Positions 1 to 7,061 of a DNA stretch of 32,968 nucleotides are shown in pieces. The translations under genes and the position numbers were made by a program. The notes beneath the pieces are model-generated. The model saw nothing but the letters and a program-made list of their open reading frames with translations. It was not told where the DNA came from and ran no database searches. The stretch is from Novosphingobium sp. BW1 (GTDB taxonomy: Bacteria > Pseudomonadota > Alphaproteobacteria > Sphingomonadales > Sphingomonadaceae), in the NCBI RefSeq assembly GCF_008107685.1, contig NZ_VIRF01000036.1:1-32968 (forward strand), written 5' to 3'. The stretch's first letter is position 1; the number at the start of each line of letters is the position of its first letter.

Positions 1-75
1 TTCGAGCCGCTTGGTGTCCGGTCCTGTAACCTCAATCTGGATGCCCGTTCGCATGCGCCATCTTCGCATGTCCCC

Positions 76-100
76 CCGTTCAAGGGAATCCCGAAAACGG
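76..100 (-). terminator. nested hairpin past the HTH gene
   Basis: Outer arms CCGTT (76-80) and AACGG (96-100) enclose an inner GGGA-A-TCCC hairpin (84-92). It lies 16-40 bases past the stop of the leftward HTH gene, where a terminator would be expected. There is no clear U-run after it, so the call is weak. The remainder of 1-115 shows no gene I can support. Confidence 0.25.
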
Positions 101-115
101 AATCATCTGTTCCGA

Positions 116-739
116 TCAATCCACTAGACGATGCTCCATCTTAGGGTCGTCCCGACGGTCTTTCATCCAATTCCTGACAGTCCGGGGGTCTACACCGTAG
201 CGTTCCGCAACCTCAGCTATGCCGGTAGAGCTGCTCCCACGAGCAGTTGAGATGAAGCGTTGCCAAATTATCGCTCGACGATGATGCTCCGCCTCTGCGG
301 GGGTCGACCGTTTCTTGCCTCGCGGCATAAGCCATACGGGCGGACCATCCTTCACCTGAGTATCATACAGGGTCAGCAGGTCTCTCACGATCGCGTTTGC
401 GTCTTCTTGGCAAACCTGGCCGCTGGGTCGTTCGAACGAGTTTCCTGCAATTAACCCCCCGATCCTCACCAAAGCGATCAATTGCGAAAGGCGATCCTCA
501 TCATCGCATTCGAGCAATGCCTCGAAAGACTCATCTCCCATTGCAGTCCTAAATAAATTAGCAGCAAATGGGGTATGAAGATCATCTTGGCGACACGAGC
601 GCATTTTCAAAATTACTTCGACGCTAGAGAGCAGCGTCTTTCGGACTTTCTCAACGACCTTGCTGTCAAGTGCAGTGGGATTGACTGGCTTAAGAGGATG
701 CCTCCCGCTTGCTGGAATTCTCGATTTCGACAACTTCAC
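116..739 (-). CDS. HTH-tailed hypothetical protein, downstream of integrase
   Basis: This 207-residue protein is not recognised as a named family. Its only clear feature is a C-terminal helix-turn-helix (about residues 173-195: GIAEVAERYGVDPRTVRNW), of the kind seen in transposase-like and regulatory DNA-binding proteins. The first 165 residues are mixed helical with no motif I can assign. It begins with GTG at 739, inside the 3' end of the integrase gene (50-base overlap), which suggests co-transcription. A later start, for example Met46 or Met67, is possible because no well-spaced ribosome binding site is seen before the GTG. A role as an integrase-linked regulator or directionality factor would fit its position, but nothing in the sequence proves it. 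That the gene is real is fairly likely; the start is uncertain. Confidence 0.55.
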   Translation of the reverse strand: MKLSKSRIPASGRHPLKPVNPTALDSKVVEKVRKTLLSSVEVILKMRSCRQDDLHTPFAANLFRTAMGDESFEALLECDDEDRLSQLIALVRIGGLIAGNSFERPSGQVCQEDANAIVRDLLTLYDTQVKDGPPVWLMPRGKKRSTPAEAEHHRRAIIWQRFISTARGSSSTGIAEVAERYGVDPRTVRNWMKDRRDDPKMEHRLVD

Positions 740-1925
740 CCCCTATGCGAAGTCGATCGAGATAATCGCTCCACCACGTCATCATTTTCACGCGGGCATC
801 CCAGTAATGCCCGCGGTTGTAGATGCCTCTCACGGCATCGCTGTCCCCATGAGCCAACGCACGCTCAATCGCATCAGGATGCCATTTCCCGCTTTCGTTG
901 AGAAGGGTCGAAGCTGTCGTTCGCAGGCCGTGGGCAGTCACTTCATCGCTGGTGTAGCCCATGCGCCGGAAAGCTTGATTCATCGTGTTCTCGCTCATCG
1001 GGCGGCGAGTGGTGTGGAATGCCGGAAAAACGTAGCCCTCCGGCCCACTGAACTGCTGCAACTCGCGCAGATAGGCTAGAACCCTCTCGGACAGGGGGAT
1101 GGCATGCGGGCGGCGCATCTTCATGCGCTCTGGCTTGATGCGCCAAATCTTGGTGTCGAGATCGAACTCGTCCCATGTCGCCTTCCGCAGTTCGCCCGGC
1201 CTCGCCATGACGTGCGGCGCAATCTGCAGGGCCAGCCGGGTGATCGGGGCACCTTCGAAGGTATCAATGCTCCGCAACAGCTCGCCCAATTTCCCGGGCT
1301 CAAGAATCGCCGCATGATGCTTCACCTTGGGGGCGATCAACTGTCCACTGAGCATTGCGGCCGGATCGCTTTCTGCTCGCCCGGTGGCCGCAGCATAGCG
1401 GAACACACGGCTGGTGAATGAGCGGCAGCGTTTGGCTGTTTCATGTTTGCGCTGCCCCTCCAAGCGACGAAGAACGCCAAAAACCTCGGCTGGCTTTATT
1501 TCGATAAGGGGCTGGTCCCAGATCGGCTTCATCTGGAGGAGCAGCCATTTCGCCTTTTCGACGGTGACGGCGGCCCGCCCTTCTTTGACCAACTTGTGCT
1601 CGATATATTCGTCTGCAACCGCGCCAAATGTGTTGGCAGCGTTGAAACGAGCCGTCAGCTTGGCATTTTTCCGCTCAACTCCTGGGTCTATCCCACCACG
1701 CACCGCGCTTCGGGCTTCGTCTCGCAGTCGGCGAGCCTCTTTAAGCGACACCTCTGGATAAGACCCGAGTGCAAGCTTTCGCGGTTTGCCTGCAAACCGA
1801 TAGCGAAAGCGCCACAACTTCGATCCGCTCACAGCGACTTCGATGCACAGCCCTTTCTCGTCAGCGACCATATAGCTTCGATTCTGAGGTTTCAGCGCGC
1901 GGATGGCGACATCGTTCAACGCCAT
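690..1925 (-). CDS. int: P4-type tyrosine recombinase (ICE integrase)
   Basis: A 411-residue site-specific recombinase that would catalyse insertion and excision of the element between attP and attB. Residues 1-80 match the DUF4102 arm-binding domain typical of P4-like integrases. About 95-190 is the SAM-like core-binding region (FGAVADEYIEHK onward). About 200-390 is the catalytic domain. The catalytic set is visible: Arg242 in ARPGELR, the AHGLR box with His332 and Arg335, His359 in ALAHG, and the nucleophile Tyr369 in GIYNRGHY. Length is normal for the family (about 400). It is transcribed leftward with the HTH gene behind it, and the noncoding stretch to its right carries the expected palindromes and direct repeats. 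P4-type integrases usually use tRNA 3' ends. The only tRNA-like sequence here is a weak T-arm-like segment near 2223-2240. Confidence 0.93.
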   Translation of the reverse strand: MALNDVAIRALKPQNRSYMVADEKGLCIEVAVSGSKLWRFRYRFAGKPRKLALGSYPEVSLKEARRLRDEARSAVRGGIDPGVERKNAKLTARFNAANTFGAVADEYIEHKLVKEGRAAVTVEKAKWLLLQMKPIWDQPLIEIKPAEVFGVLRRLEGQRKHETAKRCRSFTSRVFRYAAATGRAESDPAAMLSGQLIAPKVKHHAAILEPGKLGELLRSIDTFEGAPITRLALQIAPHVMARPGELRKATWDEFDLDTKIWRIKPERMKMRRPHAIPLSERVLAYLRELQQFSGPEGYVFPAFHTTRRPMSENTMNQAFRRMGYTSDEVTAHGLRTTASTLLNESGKWHPDAIERALAHGDSDAVRGIYNRGHYWDARVKMMTWWSDYLDRLRIGGEVVEIENSSKREASS

Positions 1926-1949
1926 GACCGCGCCCCCTCAAAAGATGCG

Positions 1950-2001
1950 TGTGTACATTGCGATGGCCTCAGCCCCGAATATGGACACATAAAGGTACAC
2001 A
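1950..2001. repeat. imperfect inverted repeat upstream of int
   Basis: TGTGTACATT (1950-1959) and AAGGTACACA (1992-2001) are inverted copies matching at 9 of 10 positions, with 32 bases between. They start 25 bases upstream of the int start codon, so they could be repressor or arm-type sites controlling or serving the integrase. Confidence 0.35.
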
Positions 2002-2154
2002 GAATCGGTGAACTGCCCAGACACATCGAGACGCACTCCGCGACGAGATATGCTGAAAACTAACAGTTTCCCGCCATTTTGGCGAGTTATTTAGCTACAT
2101 CGGGAAATGAGATGTTGGTGCCAGAAGAGGACTCGAAAAATTCATATTTATCTT

Positions 2155-2173
2155 TATAATTCAGTGAATTATA
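2155..2173. repeat. 19-bp palindrome
   Basis: TATAATTCA and TGAATTATA flank a single central G, a perfect odd palindrome in an AT-rich stretch between int and fic. It looks like an operator or recombination-protein binding site. What binds it cannot be told from the sequence. Confidence 0.4.
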
Positions 2174-2186
2174 TTAGCTCATGCCG

Positions 2187-2240
2187 ACCGATACCATAAC
2201 CGATACCCTGGGACTTTTTATCTGGGAGGTTCGAGTCCCA
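2187..2240. repeat. direct repeats and T-arm-like inverted repeat
   Basis: ACCGATACC occurs twice, at 2187-2195 and 2199-2207, with a 12-base period as in integrase arm or excisionase sites. Directly after, TGGGACT (2209-2215) and AGTCCCA (2234-2240) form a 7-bp inverted repeat. Inside it, TGGGA-GGTTCGAG-TCCCA (2223-2240) resembles a tRNA T-arm with an 8-base loop. There is no acceptor stem or CCA after it, so this is at most a decayed tRNA 3' fragment at an old attachment site, or chance. Confidence 0.3.
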
Positions 2241-2375
2241 AAGGCTCGAGATCGCTGGTTTGCATTGCCGATTCGTCGCTCCCTTTACGGCGAACAACAC
2301 TTCGCCAGCCCATATGGTCAGGCGCTCGTCCTGAGCGATAGAAACATCTTTTATAAATCAAATATTGCTCTAATT

Positions 2376-2404
2376 TGATCGATAGAAAGGTATGCTATCG
2401 ATCA
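2376..2404 (+). promoter_or_regulatory. 10-bp inverted repeat around the fic ribosome binding site
   Basis: TGATCGATAG (2376-2385) and CTATCGATCA (2395-2404) are perfect inverted repeats separated by nine bases that hold the AAAGG ribosome binding site and the first ATG (2392). As RNA it would trap the start site in a hairpin loop. As DNA it could be an operator, possibly read by the winged-helix-like tail of the Fic protein itself. Confidence 0.55.
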
Positions 2405-3510
2405 TGCGTTGGAACTGGCAGCAATCCGATTGGCCGAACTTCGTCTACGATGCGACGTATCTGAGAAGCCGTGAGGATCGGCTTCTGAAGGGGGCGGGGA
2501 TCCTGGTCGGCGTCATGGCCCATCTCGATGCCAACGATCGCCAGAATCTTTCTATCGAACTCATCGCACAGGAAGCCGTGGACAGCTCTGCAATCGAGGG
2601 AGAGATTCTCGATCGCGCGAGCGTGCAGTCATCCCTCGCGAAGCATCTGGGCATCAAGGCCGACCACCGCCGCGCCAACGCCGCCGAGGCGGGCGCTGCA
2701 GAACTCATGGCGAACCTCTTCCGCAGCTATTGCGATCCGGTCAGCGACGCCATGCTATTTCACTGGCATGCCTTGCTGATGAACGGCAGGCGGGATCTTG
2801 CCGACATCGGCCGATATCGAACGCACACCGATCCCATACAGATCGTCTCCGGAGCCTTGCACGCGCCCAAGGTGCATTTCGAGGCGCCGCCATCACAAGC
2901 GGTGCCGGCCGAGATGGAGGCTTTCATCGGATGGTTCAACGACAGCAGGCCGGATGGACGCTCACCCGTGAGCGTTCTCGCGCGGGCAGGGGTTGCTCAT
3001 CTATGGTTCGAATCCATCCATCCCTTCGAAGATGGCAACGGGCGCCTTGGCCGGGCGATTGCGGAGAAGGCCTTGGCGCAGGGGCTTGATGCACCCGCGA
3101 TCACCGCCCTTGCGGAAACCATCCAGCGCCATCGCAAGGATTATTACACCCAGCTTCAACGCGCGAGCTTGTCGAACCGCATCGACGAATGGCTCGACTG
3201 GTTTTCCGAGATCGCGCTTGCGGCCCAACAGCGCACGCTGGATCGCGTTTATTTCCTCCTCGCCAAGACGAAGCTGCTCGATCGCCTGCGCGACCACCTC
3301 AATCCACGGCAGGAAAAGGCCATGCTCCGCATGTTCGCCGAAGGACCGGATGGCTTCGAGGGCGGCCTGAGCGCTGCAAACTACCGGACCATCACCGATG
3401 CTGCTCCAGCGACAGCCACGCGCGATCTCGCGGAACTGGTCGGGTTGGGAGCTTTGCGCAAGCAGGGCGAACTGAAGCGCACGCGGTATTTCTTGAACCT
3501 TGGTGAATGA
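2392..3510 (+). CDS. Fic family protein (DUF4172 type), class II AMP-transferase
   Basis: A 372-residue Fic enzyme, expected to move AMP from ATP onto a hydroxyl of a target protein; the target is unknown. The N-terminus (WNWQQSDWPNF) matches the DUF4172 domain of this subgroup. The autoinhibitory motif SSAIEG (residues 65-70, pattern S/T-x3-E-G/N) precedes the core, which makes it class II. The Fic motif HPFEDGNGRLGR (210-221) is fully canonical, so the enzyme looks active once relieved. A flap-like HAPKVHFEAP segment is at 157-166. The C-terminal 70 residues look like a winged helix. ATG at 2392 is only 2-3 bases past AAAGG while ATG at 2404 is about 13 past it, so the start is ambiguous; both fall within an inverted repeat. 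It stands alone between the integrase region and the HipB-like gene. Confidence 0.9.
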   Translation: MLSIMRWNWQQSDWPNFVYDATYLRSREDRLLKGAGILVGVMAHLDANDRQNLSIELIAQEAVDSSAIEGEILDRASVQSSLAKHLGIKADHRRANAAEAGAAELMANLFRSYCDPVSDAMLFHWHALLMNGRRDLADIGRYRTHTDPIQIVSGALHAPKVHFEAPPSQAVPAEMEAFIGWFNDSRPDGRSPVSVLARAGVAHLWFESIHPFEDGNGRLGRAIAEKALAQGLDAPAITALAETIQRHRKDYYTQLQRASLSNRIDEWLDWFSEIALAAQQRTLDRVYFLLAKTKLLDRLRDHLNPRQEKAMLRMFAEGPDGFEGGLSAANYRTITDAAPATATRDLAELVGLGALRKQGELKRTRYFLNLGE

Positions 3511-3662
3511 TGGCAGGAAGGTGACGGACGCTCTCGACCTATGGCCCCGCCGAAACCCACAACGGCCTGCATCTCTCTCCGCTCCCGAAACGACCATGCC
3601 ATCGGCGATGACTCGTTTACGTATCTCATTGGTCGATATGATATGAAAAGGGATCACTCAAT

Positions 3663-3691
3663 TTGACGTGCTAGCCGAAGAAAGATATGTA
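3663..3691 (+). promoter_or_regulatory. candidate promoter of the HipB-like gene
   Basis: TTGACG (3663-3668) and TATGTA (3686-3691) are spaced by 17 bases, close to the sigma-70-type consensus. The site overlaps a possible GTG start at 3668, which favours the downstream ATG at 3731 as the true start. Confidence 0.45.
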
Positions 3692-3730
3692 TACGTTTCA
3701 TGTGATTTCATTTTGAATCGTTTAGGGATC

Positions 3731-4027
3731 ATGGTGAGCGCTCAATCCGAAACCCTGCTCGAACTCGGCGAACTCCTGCGGCAGGCGAGGCTAGCCGCCG
3801 GATTGACGCAAGAGCAGGTGGCCGATCTGGCTGGCATATCCCGCCCTCGCTATCGCGATATCGAAACGGGCATTGCTGCTGCGCGCGCCACGACGCTCAT
3901 GAATGTCTCCCGTGCGCTCGGGCTGGAGATGATGCTGGTGCCGCAAGCGATGGTCCCGGCCGTCCGGGCGTTGATGCGTCCGCATGACGACGACGATTTG
4001 CCCGCCTTTGTTTCACAGCCCGATTGA
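3731..4027 (+). CDS. HipB-like XRE-family repressor without HipA
   Basis: A 98-residue DNA-binding protein. An XRE/Cro-type helix-turn-helix occupies about residues 10-65 (LLRQARLAAGLTQEQVADLA and following), and the VSRALGLEMMLVPQ stretch is typical of HipB antitoxin-like regulators. The ATG at 3731 has an AGGG six bases upstream, and a promoter-like site lies before it. An upstream in-frame GTG (3668) would add 21 residues but sits inside that promoter. In hipBA loci a kinase toxin gene follows directly. Here no hipA is found: the next 166 bases are noncoding and then come convergent genes. It is either a regulator of the element or the survivor of a broken hipBA pair. The tandem palindromes just downstream are candidate binding sites. 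Confidence 0.8.
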   Translation: MVSAQSETLLELGELLRQARLAAGLTQEQVADLAGISRPRYRDIETGIAAARATTLMNVSRALGLEMMLVPQAMVPAVRALMRPHDDDDLPAFVSQPD

Positions 4028-4080
4028 AGACGAATATCATGGCTCAAACGTCTCACGCACCTTATCGAGAGAACGACTAT

Positions 4081-4104
4081 CCATGTTCCCGATCGGGAAT
4101 ATGG
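4081..4104. promoter_or_regulatory. 24-bp palindrome, operator candidate 1
   Basis: TTCCCGATCGGGAA (4086-4099) is a perfect palindrome, and the flanking CCAT and ATGG (4081-4084, 4101-4104) extend it to 24 bp with a single mismatched pair. It lies in the convergent gap between the HipB-like gene and the AlpA-like gene. It fits a dimeric repressor site better than a terminator, because it has no loop and no U-run. Confidence 0.5.
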
Positions 4105-4134
4105 CCCTCCTATCGATCTTCCGCCGCCGCAATC

Positions 4135-4152
4135 ATTCCCGATCAGGAACAT
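4135..4152. promoter_or_regulatory. operator candidate 2, near copy of the first
   Basis: TTCCCGATCAGGAA (4136-4149) matches the first palindrome at 13 of 14 positions and starts exactly 50 bases after it, about five helical turns. Two in-phase copies suggest cooperative binding by one regulator, with the adjacent HipB-like protein the obvious candidate. Confidence 0.5.
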
Positions 4153-4193
4153 TTTTTGCGTTGCCGTGCGTACATCCTCGACAATTTGCTGTT

Positions 4194-4430
4194 TCAGCCT
4201 TCAACCAGCCGCCTCAGGCAGCGATAGGGGATGAATGTCGATCTGCCGATCTTGACGGTCTCGATCTCGCCGGACTTGATCAACTCATAAAGCGTCGATC
4301 GGGGGATGCCTGTGAGCTTCACCGCCGTAGAGACCCGCACGCTGATCGGCTCGGTCGGCAATGTCTCCAGAGCGGCGAGGGCTTCCTGCCTCGCCTGTCT
4401 GCGCTCTTCGATTGTCGGCGATCTCGTCAT
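4194..4430 (-). CDS. AlpA/excisionase-like DNA-binding protein
   Basis: A 78-residue protein. Its C-terminal half (about 34-78, VSTAVKLTGIPRSTLYELI then KIGRSTFIP) matches the winged-helix excisionase/AlpA DNA-binding fold, preceded by a charged N-terminal helix. Such proteins bend DNA to direct integrase toward excision, or act as activators of element genes. The ATG at 4430 is chosen because it overlaps the stop of the upstream 82-codon gene as ATGA; a TTG at 4448 would add six residues. It is the last gene of the leftward transfer operon, so its level would rise when transfer genes are on. That would couple excision to conjugation (inference). It could instead be a plain regulator. Confidence 0.78.
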   Translation of the reverse strand: MTRSPTIEERRQARQEALAALETLPTEPISVRVSTAVKLTGIPRSTLYELIKSGEIETVKIGRSTFIPYRCLRRLVEG

Positions 4431-4675
4431 GGCCGTGATCGTAGGCAATTGAGCGTCATAGTGTGACCCTTCCTGCTAGCCAGCCTCTCGAACGCGGCTG
4501 CATGCAAGGGTTCGCTACGCGGGAACGAGGAGGTCCACGCGCCGTTGTCGAGCGCATAGCGGTATCCTTTGGTGCGAAGGACACCGCGTGTCGATGCCAT
4601 CAGCCGCCATCCGGCGGCACGCAGGGCATCCAGATTGCGGCGTGTCCCAGTGCGGGAAGCGTAGGCAATCATCAT
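4427..4675 (-). CDS. short DNGAW-motif protein, probably a truncated family member
   Basis: An 82-residue product starting MMIAYASRTGTRRNLDALR and containing YALDNGAW at about residues 43-50. I recall longer proteins of unknown function on phages and mobile elements with this same opening (Y-A-S-R-T-G-T-R-R-N-L, then A-L-D-N-G-A-W). If so, this one lost its C-terminal two thirds after about residue 65, and the tail from LASRKGHTM is foreign. Yet it is neatly placed: its first ATG overlaps the DUF2274 stop and its stop overlaps the ATG of the AlpA-like gene (ATGA). It may therefore still be translated as a coupling link. Its function is unknown. Confidence 0.5.
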   Translation of the reverse strand: MMIAYASRTGTRRNLDALRAAGWRLMASTRGVLRTKGYRYALDNGAWTSSFPRSEPLHAAAFERLASRKGHTMTLNCLRSRP

Positions 4676-4893
4676 CGCACCGGGACACGCCGCGAGCGCA
4701 GGAAGGCCCGGTCGCTTTCGAGGAATGCGGCCAGCATTGCTGGAATGAGTTCTGCAATCGGCTCTTCGCGCCCATAGGATTCTGCATAGAGCGCGGCATA
4801 GTCCTGGAGCATTTGATGCAGGTCTGGCGTGACGGCGATGGACAGCTTGATCGCCGTCCTGTCCGGCAGCTTGGGGAGCTTGAGTTCCGGCAT
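4672..4893 (-). CDS. DUF2274 protein
   Basis: A 73-residue protein matching the DUF2274 family, which regularly follows trbI in alphaproteobacterial conjugative elements. It opens with KLPKLPDRTAIKLSI and has a helical YAALYAESYG core and an LIPAMLAAFLESDRAF tail; the charged, ribbon-helix-helix-like look suggests DNA or RNA binding. A strong ribosome binding site (GGAGGAA, five bases before ATG) supports the start. It follows trbI by nine bases and is translationally coupled to the next small gene. Its role in transfer is not established. Confidence 0.88.
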   Translation of the reverse strand: MPELKLPKLPDRTAIKLSIAVTPDLHQMLQDYAALYAESYGREEPIAELIPAMLAAFLESDRAFLRSRRVPVR

Positions 4894-4902
4894 GTGTTCC
4901 TC

Positions 4903-6099
4903 CTAATTGCGCCACGGTGCGAGTATGAGATCACGGTGCACGATCAGCCGCACCGGCGCGCCAGGCCGGATCGTGATCGTCGGCTGGACAGCCAAATTGC
5001 GGGATGTGATCTGGTCGCCGGCGCGGGACACGTTTTGCTGCGTCGATTCCCTGATCGCCTGGACGAGGTCGCTTTCGCCGGTGAATGTCAGGTTCGCACC
5101 CACGCCGAGCAGGGTCGAGATCGCCACGCCTTTGAGTAGGGTCCAGGTGTGGTAGTCCACTTTGTCCGAAAGACCCGCATAGCCCGACGGATCGGTGGCG
5201 GGCACATTGTCGAGCCGGATGGAGCTGCCGTCGGGCATGACGATCCGCTGCCAGACGATGAGCGCGCGGCTCTGCCCGAACGCCACGACCGAATCATAGC
5301 TGCCGATCAGTCGCGCGCCTTGCGGAATGAGCAGGATGCGCCCCGTGGCGCTGTCATAGGTGTTCTCGGTGACCTGGGCAGTGACCAGCCCCGGCAGGTC
5401 GGAACGCAGGCCGGTGATCAGGCTCGCGGAAATCACACTGCCCGCCGACAGGGTATAGGGTGATAGCGGTGGTGTCAGGACATGGGGATTGACGTCGCCG
5501 CGCGGATCGAGGTTCCCGACGAAGGCTTCCTTGCGTCCCTGCGCATTGGGATCGGTCGCCGGATCGAGCGCCAGTTTCGGCGGATTGGGCTGGGCACCCT
5601 CTCCAGCAGGTACGCTGGCCGTCGGTGCTTCGGCGGATGCCGCTGCCTGCCGTCCCTGTACCAACACACCGGATTCGCGCGCGGCCTTCAGTTCGGCAAG
5701 CTGGCGCTCATGCTCGGCCGCCTCGGCCTGCTGGCGCTGCTGATCGCTCGGGTTGATCCCGGTTGCAAGCTGCTGCTGGCGATCTAGGATCGGTTTGCCG
5801 AGGTCGCCGGGAAGCGGTGGCCCGAGCCGGGGCACGTCGCCATAGCTTGCCGGCAGGCCGCTGAGCGTGTCGCTGGCGGGACGCAGATCGGGCTGGGAGA
5901 GCTCCTCCTGACCTGCGACGCGGTGGAACAGACGTGGCTTCAGCGCCAGCCATGTCACCGTCATGAGGCTGGCCGATCCCAGCGCCGCGATGGCGATGAT
6001 GACGCCGCGCTTGAACCGGATCGCTCGCGGCGGGCGCGAACGGAGCGCCAGGCTCTCGGGATCGAGCTTGGCGGGCTGTGTCGTCGTCGCCTCGCTCAC
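4903..6099 (-). CDS. trbI: TrbI, VirB10-like transfer channel protein
   Basis: A 398-residue inner-membrane protein that spans the envelope and joins the inner-membrane complex to the outer-membrane core of the type IV secretion channel. One transmembrane helix (about 31-53, RGVIIAIAALGSASLMTVTW) follows a short cytoplasmic tail. A proline-rich, low-complexity periplasmic linker covers about 60-210. The VirB10-type C-terminal beta-barrel domain covers about 215-398, with the conserved LIPQGARLIGSYDS and a late hydrophobic stretch (KGVAISTLLGVGANL) that forms the outer-membrane pore helix region in this family. The start overlaps the trbG stop by four bases (ATGA). Length is close to the family norm of about 390-470. 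Confidence 0.95.
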   Translation of the reverse strand: MSEATTTQPAKLDPESLALRSRPPRAIRFKRGVIIAIAALGSASLMTVTWLALKPRLFHRVAGQEELSQPDLRPASDTLSGLPASYGDVPRLGPPLPGDLGKPILDRQQQLATGINPSDQQRQQAEAAEHERQLAELKAARESGVLVQGRQAAASAEAPTASVPAGEGAQPNPPKLALDPATDPNAQGRKEAFVGNLDPRGDVNPHVLTPPLSPYTLSAGSVISASLITGLRSDLPGLVTAQVTENTYDSATGRILLIPQGARLIGSYDSVVAFGQSRALIVWQRIVMPDGSSIRLDNVPATDPSGYAGLSDKVDYHTWTLLKGVAISTLLGVGANLTFTGESDLVQAIRESTQQNVSRAGDQITSRNLAVQPTITIRPGAPVRLIVHRDLILAPWRN

Positions 6100-7061
6100 G
6101 ACGGCCTCCGGCGGCTGACCGGTTCACCGGTCCGGCTGATCCGCACCACGTCCTGATGCTTGAGCCCGAGGCGCAACTCCGCCGCATCGAAGATCCTGTC
6201 GACGACATAGTAGCGGCCTTGCACGCGGTAGTTGACCAGCTCGGCATTGCCCCTGGCGTCGACCAGGAACAGCGGCGGCGCCTCGCTTTCGCCGAGACTG
6301 GTGGGGAACTGGATGAACGTCTGGCGCCCGTCATCGAACGCGCGCAGCGGCCGCCAGGCCGGCTTGTCGCCGGTGATGGCATAGCCGAAATGCAACTGGT
6401 CGACGGCAAGCCCCGAAGCCACCGGCTGCGCCGCCCGCGCTGCTTCGGCAGCGGCCTTGAGCGCGATCAGAGCATCCTGCGGATAGGTCCAGGAAAGCGC
6501 CGACATGGCCGTACGCGCGGTGCTGCTCAGCGCCAGATGATAAGTCCGCCGATCGGTGGTGATGATGATGTTCGTGGCGAGCCCGGCGGTGAATGGTTTC
6601 ACCAAGACATGCGTGCGTCTGGTATCGCCCGAACCGCTAGTGGTATCGCCGATCACCCAGCGCACGGTGTCGCCCGCCGCCACGGCCACCAGCATCTCGC
6701 CGGGCTGGAGTGCGATGTCGGTGACCTGCCCGGGTGCGGTCAGCACATGATAGATGACGCCGTCACTGTACGGATAGACCTGCACTGCATTGAGATAGCC
6801 GCCGGTTGCCGGTTCGAGCGTCGCGGCGCGATTGGCGGACCTGACCCGCAGTTCGGCTAGCGACGGTGGAATATGGCGACGACGCGGTACAGGTGTGGCG
6901 GTCACTGGTGGCAACGATATGACGGGTGCGCCAGGCGGTGTCGCGACAGCAACCGATGGCACCGCTGCGTTCGCGGGCAATGCCGGGGCGGTTGGCGCGT
7001 TCTGGGCAATAGCGGGAGCAGCGAGGGCAAGTGCCGTCGCCGCGAGAAAGGCGGTTTTCAT
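6096..7061 (-). CDS. trbG: TrbG, VirB9-like outer-membrane core component
   Basis: A 321-residue periplasmic/outer-membrane partner of TrbI in the conjugation channel core. It starts with a clear signal peptide (about 1-19, ending APAIAQ). A proline-rich segment (about 25-70) follows, then the two-part VirB9 fold: a domain with PYSDGVIYHVLTAPGQVTDI, and a C-terminal domain with HFGYAITGDKPAWRPLRAFDD and DGRQTFIQFP, both family hallmarks. Its ATG overlaps the trbF stop (ATGA) and its stop overlaps the trbI start, so the F-G-I set is translated as a coupled unit. Confidence 0.95.
   Translation of the reverse strand: MKTAFLAATALALAAPAIAQNAPTAPALPANAAVPSVAVATPPGAPVISLPPVTATPVPRRRHIPPSLAELRVRSANRAATLEPATGGYLNAVQVYPYSDGVIYHVLTAPGQVTDIALQPGEMLVAVAAGDTVRWVIGDTTSGSGDTRRTHVLVKPFTAGLATNIIITTDRRTYHLALSSTARTAMSALSWTYPQDALIALKAAAEAARAAQPVASGLAVDQLHFGYAITGDKPAWRPLRAFDDGRQTFIQFPTSLGESEAPPLFLVDARGNAELVNYRVQGRYYVVDRIFDAAELRLGLKHQDVVRISRTGEPVSRRRPS

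Larger units (their letters stand above)
1926..2391. other. noncoding stretch between integrase and fic
   Basis: There is no convincing gene in these 466 bases; a 65-codon rightward frame at 2181-2378 has no family features. The stretch is AT-richer than its surroundings and holds several short structured sites, listed separately. These are an imperfect inverted repeat next to the int start, a 19-bp palindrome, a 9-bp direct repeat with 12-base period, and a 7-bp inverted repeat enclosing a tRNA T-arm-like segment. This is a natural place for the int promoter, integrase arm sites or an attachment site. No core att repeat can be fixed from one window. Confidence 0.6.

Noticed and set aside
2209..2245. 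A tRNA gene
   Set aside because: Only a T-arm-like stem-loop is present; no acceptor, D-arm or anticodon arm can be built around it.
2181..2378. A 65-codon frame between int and fic
   Set aside because: No ribosome binding site or domain; it crosses the direct and inverted repeats.
4024..4227. A 67-codon frame after the HipB-like gene, considered as a hipA remnant
   Set aside because: No HipA-like sequence is seen and the frame crosses both palindromes.
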